A stretch of DNA of 57,706 nucleotides from Flavobacteriales bacterium (GTDB taxonomy: Bacteria > Bacteroidota > Bacteroidia > Flavobacteriales_D > Crocinitomicaceae), in assembly GCA_015665275.1 (NCBI GenBank), contig JADFAL010000082.1, forward strand, positions 1 through 57,706, written 5' to 3'. The position numbers were made by a program, and so were the translations under genes. This document shows, piece after piece, positions 27,419 through 38,523 of this stretch. The notes beneath the pieces are model-generated. The model did not search any database. It worked only from the letters and a program-made list of their open reading frames with translations, and was not told the DNA's origin. The first letter of the stretch is position 1. Each line of letters begins with the position of its first letter.

Positions 27419-28498
27419 ATGAAAGCTAGACTTCTTTATTTACTGCTTTTTACAGCAACTATTTCTTTTGCCCAATCCTTACCTCCAGGCCCTGATCCTT
27501 GCTCCGATTTCTATAAGCCAATCGCCGACGCACGTTCTACAGACGCAAGATCCGAAGCGATGGGGCTAACCAACGTAAGTAGTTGGGATAATATCAATAC
27601 CAGTTTCTATAATCCTGCAGGACTCAGCCCGATTTAGGGCATTCAAGTCAGTGGAACTTATGCAAATGCGTACTACAATTACGATTCGGCTTCCTATACC
27701 TACCTTGGAGTTGCAGGCAAAATCAATCGTTATTTGAACTTCAAATTGTCGCGATTCACCTTTGACGCGAACCAGGAAGTATCGCTTTTCGGTACCGACT
27801 ATGACACGAAATTCACCTTCACCACCTTTGGATTCGCCGCTGAACCGATAAAGAATTGGCACATAGGTACTAATCTGAAGCTTTTGGAAACACAGGTAGT
27901 TAAGGGTGATGTAGATCGATCCTTTATTGCTGACGTTGGCATTTTAGGGCGCATTGAACTGGGAGATGAACGACACGTATTGAAACCGGGAGCTAGCCTT
28001 TCTAACTTTAACGCTGCTGACCCAGCATTTGACGTGGATTCGAAATATCCCATATTTGCGCGCATCGGTGTCTCATATGAATACACTTCTTCAAATTGGA
28101 TGGTCTTCGATACACTGCCGGCAATTGCAGTCATAGCGCAGGTAGATTATGAAGACGATTATACGACGTACTATCGAAGATCCTTTAAATCTGGACTTGA
28201 ACTCGGTTTGGCAAAAATCTTATACCTGCGTGCCGGGTATTATTACCAAACGGTAAACGAGCACTTATGCACTCCTTCTGGAGATATTTACAACCCAAAT
28301 GCTTTCGTTTCCGCGTTTACGTATGGAATTGGTGTGGAAGCTCCTTTGCATGAAATCACCAAACTTCCAATTCGATTGAAAATTAATTATGCCCGAATGA
28401 TGGAACCGGAACTCATCAACCAAAGCATTGAGGCGACTAATATTTATGCATCAGATATTTTTCAGAGTCTTACGGTACGGTTGGATTGGAAATTCTGA
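27419..28498 (+). pseudogene. PorV/PorQ-like outer-membrane barrel protein, interrupted by an in-frame TAG
   Basis: Signal peptide (MKARLLYLLLFTATISFAQ) followed by RSEAMGLTNVSSWDNINTSF and NPAGLSP, the N-terminal signature of PorV/PorQ/FadL-like proteins. A TAG at 27635-27637 stops the frame after 72 codons, but the same frame then runs open to 28498. It resumes GIQVSGTYANAYYNYDS and ends with a barrel strand RLDWKF. A single C-to-T change in a CAG codon would explain it. Intact length would be 359 residues. Related proteins shuttle T9SS cargo or form pores. Confidence 0.75.
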
Positions 28499-28669
28499 TC
28501 CTAAGGCTCTATTTTAGGTGGCGCAAAAGTATTCAAGGGGCTACATTCCTTTATTGTTCTGGCTAGTAAAAAATTACCAACGATTTTAACAGTAAATTGT
28601 AGAAAACTACACCGTGACATCACATTGATTTGTGTTGGATTAAAGCTAACTTAATAGAAAAATCTATTT

Positions 28670-30043
28670 ATGCCCCGTAAATCAACCACGCCTCCAACTA
28701 CTGCTAAATCATCTGGAAAATCACGTAAAAAGAAAGTTTTTGTACTGGATACCTCGGTATTGTTGCACGATCATCAGTCTATTACCAACTTTGACAAGCA
28801 CGACGTGGCTATTCCAATCACCGTTTTGGAAGAGTTGGACAAGTTTAAGATTGGTAACGACACCAAAAACTTTTCCGCGCGTGAAGTAATTCGATTTATA
28901 GACAAGTTGTCAATTGGGAATAGTTTGCAAGAATGGATTCCTTTAGGAAAGGGGAAAGGAAAATTTAAGGTGGTACTGAACGCCCAACCGAAATCTTTCG
29001 ATGCTGAAGATATTTACGCAAAGGGAAAGAACGATCATAAAATCATTAACGCTGCACTTCATTTAAAGGAGCAATTGCCGGGAGTGGAAGTAACGTTGGT
29101 GACAAAGGATATCAACTTGCGCATTAAAGGAAAAGCGCTTGGCATTCTTTCGGCAGATTACGAAACAGGCAAAGTATCTAACGAAAATATACAACCAACG
29201 AGTATCGTTACAGTTGAGAATGTAGAGTCTGAACAAATTCGCCAGATCTTCACCAAAGGCTTTATCGAAGAAGATGGAATTCTTGGCAAGAATAAAGCGG
29301 CGAATGGTTACTATATCCTCAAGAATGGGAAATCATCTTCACTTGCTGTTTACAATCCGCACTTGGACCGCATTGAGCGCATCGAAAAAGAATTCGTTTA
29401 CGGCATAAAGCCAAAAAACTCAGAGCAAGCTTTCGCATTGAATGCCTTGCGCAACCCTGATATCAAATTAGTCGCATTAATGGGAGTTGCTGGAACCGGT
29501 AAAACACTTCTTGCCTTGGCGTCTGCATTAGAACAACAAAAGAAATTCAATCAGATCATCCTCGCACGCCCCATAGTGCCACTTTCCAATAAGGAGATCG
29601 GTTTCTTGCCTGGTGATGCAAAAGATAAGATTGGACCCTATATGGAACCGCTTTGGGATAATTTGAAGTTTATCAAATCACAATTCGGTGAAAACGAACG
29701 CAAGCGCAAGGCAATCGAAGAACTAGAAGAGAGCGGGAAGTTTGTTATAACGCCGTTAGCCTTCATTAGAGGTCGTAGCTTGTCCAATATCATGTTCATT
29801 ATAGATGAGGCGCAGAACTTAACGCCACATGAAGTAAAAACGATTATTACGCGTGCTGGTGATAACACCAAGATTGTATTTACGGGAGATGTGAATCAGA
29901 TCGATACGCCGTATCTGGATGAAAATAGTAACGGACTGGCCTACCTCGTAGATCGCTTGAAGGGTGAAACGCTATTCGCTCATGTGAAATTGGAAAAAGG
30001 AGAACGCTCTGAACTCGCAAACCTTGCCAACGACATGTTGTGA
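28670..30043 (+). CDS. phoH: PhoH family protein with N-terminal PIN domain
   Basis: A 457-residue protein with a basic Thr/Ser-rich N-terminus, then a PIN ribonuclease-like domain (VFVLDTSVLLHDHQSI at about 24-39, VLEELDKFK, FSAREVIRF). A PhoH ATPase domain follows with Walker A GVAGTGKT near residue 272 and Walker B MFIIDEAQN. PhoH2-type proteins are RNA helicase/ribonuclease toxins-or-processing factors; no partner antitoxin is seen upstream. It is transcribed alone, with 171 non-coding bases upstream that hold no clear promoter match. Confidence 0.93.
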   Translation: MPRKSTTPPTTAKSSGKSRKKKVFVLDTSVLLHDHQSITNFDKHDVAIPITVLEELDKFKIGNDTKNFSAREVIRFIDKLSIGNSLQEWIPLGKGKGKFKVVLNAQPKSFDAEDIYAKGKNDHKIINAALHLKEQLPGVEVTLVTKDINLRIKGKALGILSADYETGKVSNENIQPTSIVTVENVESEQIRQIFTKGFIEEDGILGKNKAANGYYILKNGKSSSLAVYNPHLDRIERIEKEFVYGIKPKNSEQAFALNALRNPDIKLVALMGVAGTGKTLLALASALEQQKKFNQIILARPIVPLSNKEIGFLPGDAKDKIGPYMEPLWDNLKFIKSQFGENERKRKAIEELEESGKFVITPLAFIRGRSLSNIMFIIDEAQNLTPHEVKTIITRAGDNTKIVFTGDVNQIDTPYLDENSNGLAYLVDRLKGETLFAHVKLEKGERSELANLANDML

Positions 30044-30088
30044 TTTTCTTGTTTCATTGTTAACCTCGAGAGCCTCAGCCAAGATAAA

Positions 30089-30547
30089 TTATTTCGGTTC
30101 GTTCTCTGGGAAGAACATGCGTCCGTTATACCATTCCTTGTCTATCAAAGCTCCTTTGCGCTCGTAAAATGCAATGGCATCAGTATTCCAATCCAGTACT
30201 TGCCAATCCATTCGGGAGCAGTTTCTTTCATCGGCGATACTTACTACCGTATCGAAGAGTTTCGATCCAGCTCCGGTACCACGGTATTCTGGCAAAACGT
30301 ATAAATCCTCCAGATATAAAACAGGGCCTTTCCAAGTGGAATACGCTGTGTAATACAAAGCAAATCCAATAATTCGCTCTGGGAATGCGATTACGAGTGC
30401 CTCGCATAGTCCTCTATCAAACAAGTCCGCACCCAGCTTCTCAGCGGTATTGACTACCTCATCTGGCTCATTTTCGAAATCTGCAAGACCTTTGATTAAC
30501 TCCAGAATAGCGAATTCATCTCCACGTTGCGCTTTGCGAATGATCAT
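30089..30547 (-). CDS. GNAT family N-acetyltransferase
   Basis: A 152-residue acetyltransferase of the GNAT fold. The acetyl-CoA pyrophosphate-binding loop is in YVLPEYRGTGAGSKLF, and the C-terminal FYERKGALI is the usual motif B end. It resembles the diamine/spermidine N-acetyltransferase-like group by eye; the substrate cannot be inferred. Its ATG overlaps the sprA stop by one base (TAATG), making it the last gene of maeB-ruvA-sprA-GNAT. Confidence 0.9.
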   Translation of the reverse strand: MIIRKAQRGDEFAILELIKGLADFENEPDEVVNTAEKLGADLFDRGLCEALVIAFPERIIGFALYYTAYSTWKGPVLYLEDLYVLPEYRGTGAGSKLFDTVVSIADERNCSRMDWQVLDWNTDAIAFYERKGALIDKEWYNGRMFFPENEPK

Positions 30548-33500
30548 TATTGTACTCCTGCAAGGTTAAAGCGTAAACGAAGACCTGTGCTCAAGTTTCC
30601 TGTTGGGAACGAAGTTGTCACCTTCGGTGTGTTCAACGTTTGATCATAATAGAACGATACTACCAAGTACTTGTTCAGGTTGTAATCTGCAGAAGATCGG
30701 ATTGAAACTACACGCTGACCGGCAGTCGCCTGATTCGTCTCTTCACTGATCTTGCGGATTACTGTCAGGTTATCACGGAACGAAATGTCTATACGAACGT
30801 TCAAGTCGTTTGGCTCAATCTTACCGAATGGCAATTTCACCTGCGTAAACTTGTATCCTGTACCAATTACCCACTCGTTTCCGAGAATCTCGGTTACTTG
30901 ATTGTTGTTCAGTGACAATGTCGCGTTGCGATCTTTCTTGTACTCAAACTTCGTAATGAATCCTTGCGGTCTTCCTTTCGTTTTGATCATCCAAGTCGCA
31001 TCCAATCCAATTAATGGAGAGAAACGCTCTGAAACCGCAATGTTCTGCACTACCATTCCAGGAATGAAGTTGTTGTTCAGGTCACGCGCTGTGGCAAATC
31101 CACCATTATCATACGTTGCGTTCAGGTTTGTTTGCATACCCGATACGCTTACCGTATTGCTGTATGAGTGACGAATAACAAAGTTCTTCAACTTCTTCTT
31201 CATGAACTCGAAGTTCTTCAATCCGTTGTAGTTCACTGACCAGTTAGGCAGCGGCATGTTTTGAATGGGATTCACATTTCGATCACTCACACTTCTGTTC
31301 GAGAAAGAAGTCATGAAGGCTCCAATAATTACGTCTTGCTGTGTATCTCCGTAACCGTCATAGTAACCAGATGTCAACTGAGCCGAATTTGGATTTTGCG
31401 CACCTAACAATTGTGATACTTCTTCACGATTTGCCAATAGGCGATCAAATACAGTCGATTCAAAGTCTCCACCAAGCGTAGTAAATGCTGAACTGAAGGA
31501 CACATTCGAATAGGTCAATGTTCTTGTTTCAAACGGTGACTGCGATTCAAACTCACCTTCTGTTCCCAACGTTGGATTCCAACGGAAGAACTCTGTTTGA
31601 CTCGTTGAGTACGTTCTGTTCAATGACAACTCAATCGATAAATCCTTGATTGGTTGCAGCGTAGAACGAATATTCAATGTCTGGTTGTTCGTATTTGTAT
31701 ATTGACGGTTCAAGGCTTCATTTTGAACCAGCCAACCATTAGTAGCCGCAGTGGATGCGATGTCGTAACCTGTTTCACGGCCGTAAATGTTATAACGCTG
31801 TTGCCCGAAGATAAATCCACTCAAGCCAGAGTTAAAACTCGGATTGAATCCTAAAATTCCAACATCCTGATTGTATCCTGGAAGTACTGTACCGTTTGTG
31901 AGGTTGTAGGTTCCAGAAACGTTTCGAACACTCATTATTGCACGCGCCGCGAAACCAGCTACCGGATGCACTTTCCCTCCGCGCTTCTCACGTTTCTCTT
32001 CGCGCTTCACTTTACGCTCCCAACGTTTCAAGGTACGATCCCATTTGCGCTTTTCCTTCTCCGTCATATCCTCTACAGGTTTTGGAGGTTCAGGTTTCTT
32101 CAATTTAGAACTTTCTGGAGACGCGTTAGATGTTGGTCCGTCCGTGGCATTTCTTCTTGGGCTTACGGCCGTACCGCGTGGGCCACCTCTAGAACTTCTT
32201 CCATCGGAATTTACACGCTTTAACCAAGGAATCTTGTTGTAAAGATTTGTGAAGTTCGCCTGTGCGGTGAAGTTGATATTGCGACTATTCTGGATTGTGT
32301 TACCAAAGTTTCCAATTTCCGATTGATTCAATGGTCCACGCTGCCAATTATATGTTCCAGAGTACTTCACGTTACCATTAATCCAATCCGTTGCCGGAAT
32401 CTGATCGAATGGAAGTGAATAACTGAATGAGTAGTTGTGTGTATAATCCAATGCAGTCCCAAACGTGGCCAATTGACGTGAAATACTGTCAGTAAATTCT
32501 TGCCATCCTTCTCCCGTTCTACGATCTACACGGCCATTTCCTTCTGTAAACAAAGATCGGTTCGATGCTGTGAATTGGAATTTCAACTTCTTCGTCAAAT
32601 CCCATCCAAGACTGTAATCTCTATTCCAGTTGAATTGCTTAACAAATACCGGACGGAAAGAGAAAGATGTATCGATAGTGTTTCGAATCTCACGTTCGTT
32701 GTAAGATCGCATGATGTCGTTTCCAAACGAGATGTTCTTCGGCATCGGGTAGAAGTTCATCTCACGAATGATCTTAAACCATTTTGATTTCTTTAGGAGC
32801 TTGTTGTTTCTAAATGGCATGATTGGCTTCGCGTTGAACGAATAGTTATAAGCCAAATTCCCCGTCCAGGTCTTCGTATTATCGTATTTCGTATTGAAAT
32901 CTCGCAATCGGTTTTCCGTAAATGCGTAAGATGCTGTCCAGTTGGACACACGCCAGAATCGGTTGGTTGCACCCGCTTTCATTTCCTTTCGTACTCCAGA
33001 GAAGTTGTAAGAACGACGCTCTGCAAAGTCCTGTCCCAATTGAGAACGACGGCGGCGCTCTGCCAAATCGGTGTACTCAGAAAGTTTGATATCTGGGTTG
33101 AACGGATCGAACTCAGGATTCACAATACCTAATGAGTATGCGTAGAAGAATGGCAATGAAACACGTGCTTTACGACCGAAGAATTGACCCAATTGAACAT
33201 TGGCGTTCAAGTCAAATCCGAACTGCTGATTACGCTGACGTTCCTGCACTCGGCTATCAACCGTTCCCCAGTTAATTCCAGAGTAGTTCGCTGACATATT
33301 CAAGTTCGCAAAGTCCGCAAACTGAACACGCATACTTGCTGTCGCTGCCGAACCACCTTCATCAACGAAATCCGTTAAACGCAATTCGTTCACCCAGATC
33401 ACAGCGCATTTTTCCAAACCGTCTTCGGTCCACGTGTCTAAATCATGTGAATTTTCACCCGGGTTACGAACACCAATCATAATGGTCTTCATTCCCTGCA

Positions 33501-36500
33501 GGTTTGGATTACCTTTTACACGGATGATGCGTTCTTCGTTGTCAAGCATTGCTTCATAAACAACATTGTTCGCAACTCCAACCGTTCCAGAAAGAACTGC
33601 CGCATTTCGCTCTTGCTTTAAATCTAAAAGCTTTTCAAATTCGATATCGATGTTGTTGGATTCTGGCCAGATTTCCAAATCTGAACTAGCTCCCGGTTGC
33701 GTTAAGTTCACAGGCAACTCATATTCATAGTAGTTGTCCGTAAAGTCTGTACCCAAACGGATGAATACCGTAACATCCTCATCATTCAAAGGTGTTGATG
33801 CGCCCGCTACTGCCTCACCGTGAACAAACATTTTCAAACGCTTGTAAGTACGAACATCAAACTGAACATTGCGGAAGGCTGCACGTGCATCTCCATCCTG
33901 GAGGTTACATACTTCCAACATTAAGGACTGCTCGTTTAACGGACGCTGAATTGGCTGTGATGGGTCAATTTCTTGCTGAATTCCTGGGGGAATAACGTAC
34001 TGTACTGGAGAACGCTGTTCGTTTTCCTGAATGTTTACTGCACCAATGTTGAAGGTTGTTAAGTTCGGATCAATAGTTACACCATCTCCGGGCTCTGTCA
34101 AATCCTCAGCGTAACGTCTCCACTCACCTCGGATGAACTCCAAACGTGCGAAACGCAGTACTACTTCTTCATCGAATTCCTTCAAGAACATTCGCATGAA
34201 ACGAATAGATCGGAAATCTGTAATTCCATTGATACGCTTCTCGTAGTCTACAATCGGTACTCGGAATTGATACCATGTCTCTACTTTGTTTCCAGTTGGT
34301 GTTCCAACCGTGTAATCCTGAGAAGAGATAATATAGTTTTGACCTACAAGCATGTCCTGCGGTCGTAAACTAATCTTATACTGGAAGTAGCTTTCTGATT
34401 CCGACAAGTTGTTATCCTGATTGATATCCTCAATATCTGGAGAGTTTGATCCCAGAGTTGGATATCCTTGTCCATTTAGCGTTGCTGACATCTCGGTAGT
34501 CGGTGAATTTCCCTCCATACCGTTGAATTGCTTGTAGCGCTCCAAAATATTCAAGTCGGCAGCATCGTAGTTGTCGTCTCGATAATAGTTGTAGTCATCA
34601 GAAGATGGATCGCTGATCATGCGGGCCTTTGCAGCTGCATCTAACGTTGGGTTGTTTTGCACCCAATTCACATAGTTATCATAGTGAATCGCCTCATCGG
34701 CATTGTTCCAACCATCAAGACCTATATCTTGGTTTTCACGTGATTCTGTATCTGCATCAAATGCGTTTACAATAACCTGTTGTGTTGAAACACGCGCCCA
34801 AATTGTAGTGTCAATATTATCGGTGGATGCCGTTGTTGCAGTCGGCAATCCGTGCTCAAAGCTTTTACGTGAATCTGGTAGAATATCCTCCGAAATGTTT
34901 CCAAGGTTGAAATATAAATCTCCACCGGTGTGGTTCCCTGGATTCACTGCTTCTGCGTCGTCATTGTAGGGATCCAATAACCAGAACTGAATGTATTCAA
35001 TGTTCGTTTGCTCGAAGTTGTTCGTTGTCAATGCACGCATGATACCTCCCCAACGATTCTGAGGATCGATAAACGTTCCGTCTGAGTTCAATGTGTTCGT
35101 TGTATCGTAGTTGTACATTCCACGCTCCAATGGATAATAGGCAAGATCCAAAACAGGAACGTTGGTTGGAGTTCCGTACTGGTTTACCTGATTCGGCCAA
35201 ATTTCCTGGAATTGCACCAATCGCATTCGACTATCTGAAATCTGATTTTGATTCGACGTCCATTCAGAAGTTTGATAGAAGTACGGGTCAATTACGTACC
35301 ATGCAATCTTGGACGTTTTGAACCTTGAACTTAAATCTAAAGTATTTGCTTCCGGGAATAAGTCTGGCTGTCCTTGTGGAATGGTAGCCAAATTCCAAGC
35401 TGTAAATGAACGGAGATCAATCGTACTTTGAGCTCCCTCAAAATCGTCAATGTATGAAGTTCCGTCGCGGTTGATTACTCGCGGTTGTCCTGGAATCAAA
35501 TGGGCGAATTCACCTTGGAAATCAATTGTAGATTTTGCCTTCGTTGAAATTCCCGGCAGGAAATCTACCATTTTCGTAAGGAATGGGACATCAGCACTCC
35601 ATTGAATATCGGCTCCTAAAATATTGTTCTTGTACGGCTCACTTCCGATATCCACTTTCTGTGTAACCGGACGTTCCATCATACGCACCCACGTAGCTCC
35701 AATATTAAATCGGTCGCTGAATCGATGTGATATACGTGAACCAATCAATGATCGTGCTTGGAACCCAAATACGTTATTACTTTCTACGGAAATATTGATC
35801 GGTGTTCCTGATTCCAATACTCCTGTGTTCAAGATTTTAACGCGACCCATATTGTAATCAACCGTGTAATCAACTCCATCGATCAACTGCAATCCACCGG
35901 CTGTTACGGTAACTCCTCCTTCGGGAACGTTCAAGACATTCAGAGGAATATCCGAACTGATAGACGATTGGTACTGACCTGAGAATGAGAATCGATTCTT
36001 CGCAGGAATTAGCTGTGCGGCGATCTGTGTTGAATCGTACAACTCCTGAAATGCCACTCCATCAACGATAGACGGTGCTACACCTTCCGAGAGTAGTTTC
36101 GCTTTTAACGTGGATCCAAACGGCTCAATAGTAGAGAAATAAACGCGTCCATTCCTCGTGTTTATAGTTCCGGCGTTAACAATCCTATTCCTTTCTACCC
36201 CATCAAACTCTAATGGAACGAAATCGAATACCCCATCTGAGAACGGTTGATAATTAAAGTTGATCCGGTCCATTTCAATCAACGTGACCAATTGCTCTTC
36301 AGCCAATGCGCTCGTGTTAGGGTCCAATCCGAAGTTCTCTGCCGGTAAGAATGGCCCCAAAACAGATGTTTCTGGGTTGTTGTACATTACATCCATTCGG
36401 AATCCTTGCTGATCTAGCTGATACGCTCCAATGGAATAAACGTTTTTCATCATCAAATCCCATGTATTCGTATTAGGGTTTAATAATGTAGGACGCAACA

Positions 36501-37944
36501 TTTTCATGATCAACGCTTCCTGCCCGGTAGAACCATCCGTAGAAAGTTCTCCTACCTGATACGTTTCTCCCCTGTAGGTGTACTCATAGGCAACCCCAAG
36601 TACTTCGTCATTGTTCAATGGCAGGTTCAAGGAAATGAATCCAAGCTGTGCGTTGTATGTAAATTCTTGTTCGCTAAGCTTTCTTGCGTTCTCAACTTTT
36701 TCGTATTGAATTGCTTGCTGAAAAGGTCCCGGCTGTACCACTTGAGATGAAAGTGCAGAAACTGAACTTACAAATCCGCGAACCAATGGGTTGGTAGATG
36801 CCCAGGCATACAATCCGTTTGCGTCATTGTCTGGCAACTGCTCAATCCAGAAATTACCCGGATCTCCCTCACAATTCTCTTGAAGTGCCTCGCCCAAATC
36901 GGCGAATGCGATAATGTTTCGTGTATTCTCAGTTGTTGCGTTTCTATTGGTTACCCAAACTTCGATACGCGTAATGTTGATCGTAGTATTGGCAATAGGC
37001 AGCGTCTGCATTGCCTCATCGTAGTGATCTCGGTGGTAATGGTTGATGAAATAGTGACGGTTCGCCTCGTAATTATCAGCTGTTACTTCAAATTGTTGCT
37101 GTTGCGCTTCCCCTTCAATGGTTATTTCTTTTCGTTGACCACGCTGGGATGCTGCAATTACATCAACATACGTTTTTCCAAAGCGCAGTTGTGTACTCGC
37201 ACCAAACAAGGTTTGCGAACTTGGAATTAAGGCAGTCGGTGGATTGAAGGAAACGTTACCAAGGGCAATCTTCTGAACGATTTGATCCTCATTTCCGGCA
37301 TACTCCAAAGTTGAAATATTGTCGAAGTTGAAAGCCGCCTGTGTATCGTAACTGGTATTGATTTTCAGCTTCGTACCGATCTGTCCGGTTAAGTTCAGTT
37401 TGATTTGCTGTTGAAAATCGAAACGTGTGATTCTTCGTTGACGTACTGGCAAAATTGGATTATCGTATCGAGAGGAGTTCACTCCAAATGAAAGTTCCAC
37501 GTTCCCTTGAGGAGTGATGACAATTTCATCTGATCCAAAGAAGTTCTCGAATACTTTGCTATCAATTTTAATAGGTAATTGGAACGGTTGACTTTCCTCT
37601 GTTTGTTCATCGATTCGATCACGCCAGTTCGCCTGAAGTGATTTCTGACGTTCGTATTCAATGTATTCTTCGAAAGTCATTACCGAGGGGTTCCGGTAAT
37701 TCAGGTCGTTACCGATGGTCTCAGTAAAAATGTACGTTCCTGTAATTGGATCGTAAACAATTGTTTGGTTCACCCCTGAAGGGTCTCCAAGGTCAAAACT
37801 TTGGTTGGTCGTCTGTGTTGGGTCAAACGTTGGATCAATTGGAAATTGCAACGTATCCGGATCTCCCGTTTGAGCATACCCGAATGATGCCCCGACGAGG
37901 CAAAGTAGTATTGTTAGTTTCGTGTGTAGTATCTTCGTAATCAA
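30547..37944 (-). CDS. sprA: Type IX secretion translocon SprA (Sov)
   Basis: SprA is the giant outer-membrane barrel through which T9SS cargo leaves the cell. At 2465 residues it has the family's usual size. Signal peptide (about 1-24, ending in FGYAQ), the conserved N-terminal region with YRNPSVMTFEEYIEYE, and a very long beta-rich body ending with strand LRLRFNLAGVQ are visible. A highly charged basic segment (DMTEKEKRKWDRTLKRWERK and following, about residue 1960) precedes the last third. Two T9SS-sorted proteins (40930-42870, 52994-53752) in this window are plausible clients. It begins 2 bases after ruvA. Confidence 0.96.
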   Translation of the reverse strand: MITKILHTKLTILLCLVGASFGYAQTGDPDTLQFPIDPTFDPTQTTNQSFDLGDPSGVNQTIVYDPITGTYIFTETIGNDLNYRNPSVMTFEEYIEYERQKSLQANWRDRIDEQTEESQPFQLPIKIDSKVFENFFGSDEIVITPQGNVELSFGVNSSRYDNPILPVRQRRITRFDFQQQIKLNLTGQIGTKLKINTSYDTQAAFNFDNISTLEYAGNEDQIVQKIALGNVSFNPPTALIPSSQTLFGASTQLRFGKTYVDVIAASQRGQRKEITIEGEAQQQQFEVTADNYEANRHYFINHYHRDHYDEAMQTLPIANTTINITRIEVWVTNRNATTENTRNIIAFADLGEALQENCEGDPGNFWIEQLPDNDANGLYAWASTNPLVRGFVSSVSALSSQVVQPGPFQQAIQYEKVENARKLSEQEFTYNAQLGFISLNLPLNNDEVLGVAYEYTYRGETYQVGELSTDGSTGQEALIMKMLRPTLLNPNTNTWDLMMKNVYSIGAYQLDQQGFRMDVMYNNPETSVLGPFLPAENFGLDPNTSALAEEQLVTLIEMDRINFNYQPFSDGVFDFVPLEFDGVERNRIVNAGTINTRNGRVYFSTIEPFGSTLKAKLLSEGVAPSIVDGVAFQELYDSTQIAAQLIPAKNRFSFSGQYQSSISSDIPLNVLNVPEGGVTVTAGGLQLIDGVDYTVDYNMGRVKILNTGVLESGTPINISVESNNVFGFQARSLIGSRISHRFSDRFNIGATWVRMMERPVTQKVDIGSEPYKNNILGADIQWSADVPFLTKMVDFLPGISTKAKSTIDFQGEFAHLIPGQPRVINRDGTSYIDDFEGAQSTIDLRSFTAWNLATIPQGQPDLFPEANTLDLSSRFKTSKIAWYVIDPYFYQTSEWTSNQNQISDSRMRLVQFQEIWPNQVNQYGTPTNVPVLDLAYYPLERGMYNYDTTNTLNSDGTFIDPQNRWGGIMRALTTNNFEQTNIEYIQFWLLDPYNDDAEAVNPGNHTGGDLYFNLGNISEDILPDSRKSFEHGLPTATTASTDNIDTTIWARVSTQQVIVNAFDADTESRENQDIGLDGWNNADEAIHYDNYVNWVQNNPTLDAAAKARMISDPSSDDYNYYRDDNYDAADLNILERYKQFNGMEGNSPTTEMSATLNGQGYPTLGSNSPDIEDINQDNNLSESESYFQYKISLRPQDMLVGQNYIISSQDYTVGTPTGNKVETWYQFRVPIVDYEKRINGITDFRSIRFMRMFLKEFDEEVVLRFARLEFIRGEWRRYAEDLTEPGDGVTIDPNLTTFNIGAVNIQENEQRSPVQYVIPPGIQQEIDPSQPIQRPLNEQSLMLEVCNLQDGDARAAFRNVQFDVRTYKRLKMFVHGEAVAGASTPLNDEDVTVFIRLGTDFTDNYYEYELPVNLTQPGASSDLEIWPESNNIDIEFEKLLDLKQERNAAVLSGTVGVANNVVYEAMLDNEERIIRVKGNPNLQGMKTIMIGVRNPGENSHDLDTWTEDGLEKCAVIWVNELRLTDFVDEGGSAATASMRVQFADFANLNMSANYSGINWGTVDSRVQERQRNQQFGFDLNANVQLGQFFGRKARVSLPFFYAYSLGIVNPEFDPFNPDIKLSEYTDLAERRRRSQLGQDFAERRSYNFSGVRKEMKAGATNRFWRVSNWTASYAFTENRLRDFNTKYDNTKTWTGNLAYNYSFNAKPIMPFRNNKLLKKSKWFKIIREMNFYPMPKNISFGNDIMRSYNEREIRNTIDTSFSFRPVFVKQFNWNRDYSLGWDLTKKLKFQFTASNRSLFTEGNGRVDRRTGEGWQEFTDSISRQLATFGTALDYTHNYSFSYSLPFDQIPATDWINGNVKYSGTYNWQRGPLNQSEIGNFGNTIQNSRNINFTAQANFTNLYNKIPWLKRVNSDGRSSRGGPRGTAVSPRRNATDGPTSNASPESSKLKKPEPPKPVEDMTEKEKRKWDRTLKRWERKVKREEKREKRGGKVHPVAGFAARAIMSVRNVSGTYNLTNGTVLPGYNQDVGILGFNPSFNSGLSGFIFGQQRYNIYGRETGYDIASTAATNGWLVQNEALNRQYTNTNNQTLNIRSTLQPIKDLSIELSLNRTYSTSQTEFFRWNPTLGTEGEFESQSPFETRTLTYSNVSFSSAFTTLGGDFESTVFDRLLANREEVSQLLGAQNPNSAQLTSGYYDGYGDTQQDVIIGAFMTSFSNRSVSDRNVNPIQNMPLPNWSVNYNGLKNFEFMKKKLKNFVIRHSYSNTVSVSGMQTNLNATYDNGGFATARDLNNNFIPGMVVQNIAVSERFSPLIGLDATWMIKTKGRPQGFITKFEYKKDRNATLSLNNNQVTEILGNEWVIGTGYKFTQVKLPFGKIEPNDLNVRIDISFRDNLTVIRKISEETNQATAGQRVVSIRSSADYNLNKYLVVSFYYDQTLNTPKVTTSFPTGNLSTGLRLRFNLAGVQ

Positions 37945-37946
37945 CG

Positions 37947-38522
37947 TTATAGTATTTTCAGCGCTTCCTTAATTAGGCCTTCAACCGATTCTTCTCCTGT
38001 ACTCACCTTGTCAATCGCTTTTTCGGCTGCTTTCTTATCAAACCCTAAGGAAACCAATGCAGTTAACGCATCAAAATGCGTTGTATTGTTCGCAGCAAAT
38101 ATATTTTCGCTCGAAAAGGTCATTTTTAACATTTTGTCTTTCAGATCAATAATAACGCGTTGCGCTGTTTTCGCCCCAATCCCTTTAATACTCTGGATTG
38201 TAGCAACATCTTCAGATTGTATGGCCTGAGCAATTTCTTGAGGCACTAAAGACGATAACATAATCATGGCTGTATTCGGCCCGATTCCTGAAACTGAAAT
38301 GAGGTGATTAAACATCTCTCGCTCAGTCGTATCGGCAAATCCGTAGAGTAATTGTGCGTCTTCACGAACAATCATCTTGGTGTAAATTCGAACGGCTTCA
38401 TCGCTACCAATTGCACTGAAGGTATTGAGGGAAATGGAAACCTGATACCCTACACCACCGCAATCAATGATTAACGATGTAGGATTTTTTTCAATAAGAC
38501 GACCGTTTAATTGAGCAATCAT
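37947..38522 (-). CDS. ruvA: Holliday junction branch migration protein RuvA
   Basis: RuvA is the DNA-binding tetramer that loads RuvB. The 191 residues show the OB-fold N-terminus (MIAQLNGRLIEK, CGGVGYQVSIS), two helix-hairpin-helix motifs (VSGIGPNTAMIML, IKGIGAKTAQRVI), and the C-terminal RuvB-contact helices (ALVSLGFDKKAAEKAI). It starts 1 base after the maeB stop and ends 2 bases before sprA. ruvB is some 36 kb away in this window, so ruvA and ruvB are not in one operon. Confidence 0.96.
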   Translation of the reverse strand: MIAQLNGRLIEKNPTSLIIDCGGVGYQVSISLNTFSAIGSDEAVRIYTKMIVREDAQLLYGFADTTEREMFNHLISVSGIGPNTAMIMLSSLVPQEIAQAIQSEDVATIQSIKGIGAKTAQRVIIDLKDKMLKMTFSSENIFAANNTTHFDALTALVSLGFDKKAAEKAIDKVSTGEESVEGLIKEALKIL

Positions 38523-38523
38523 G

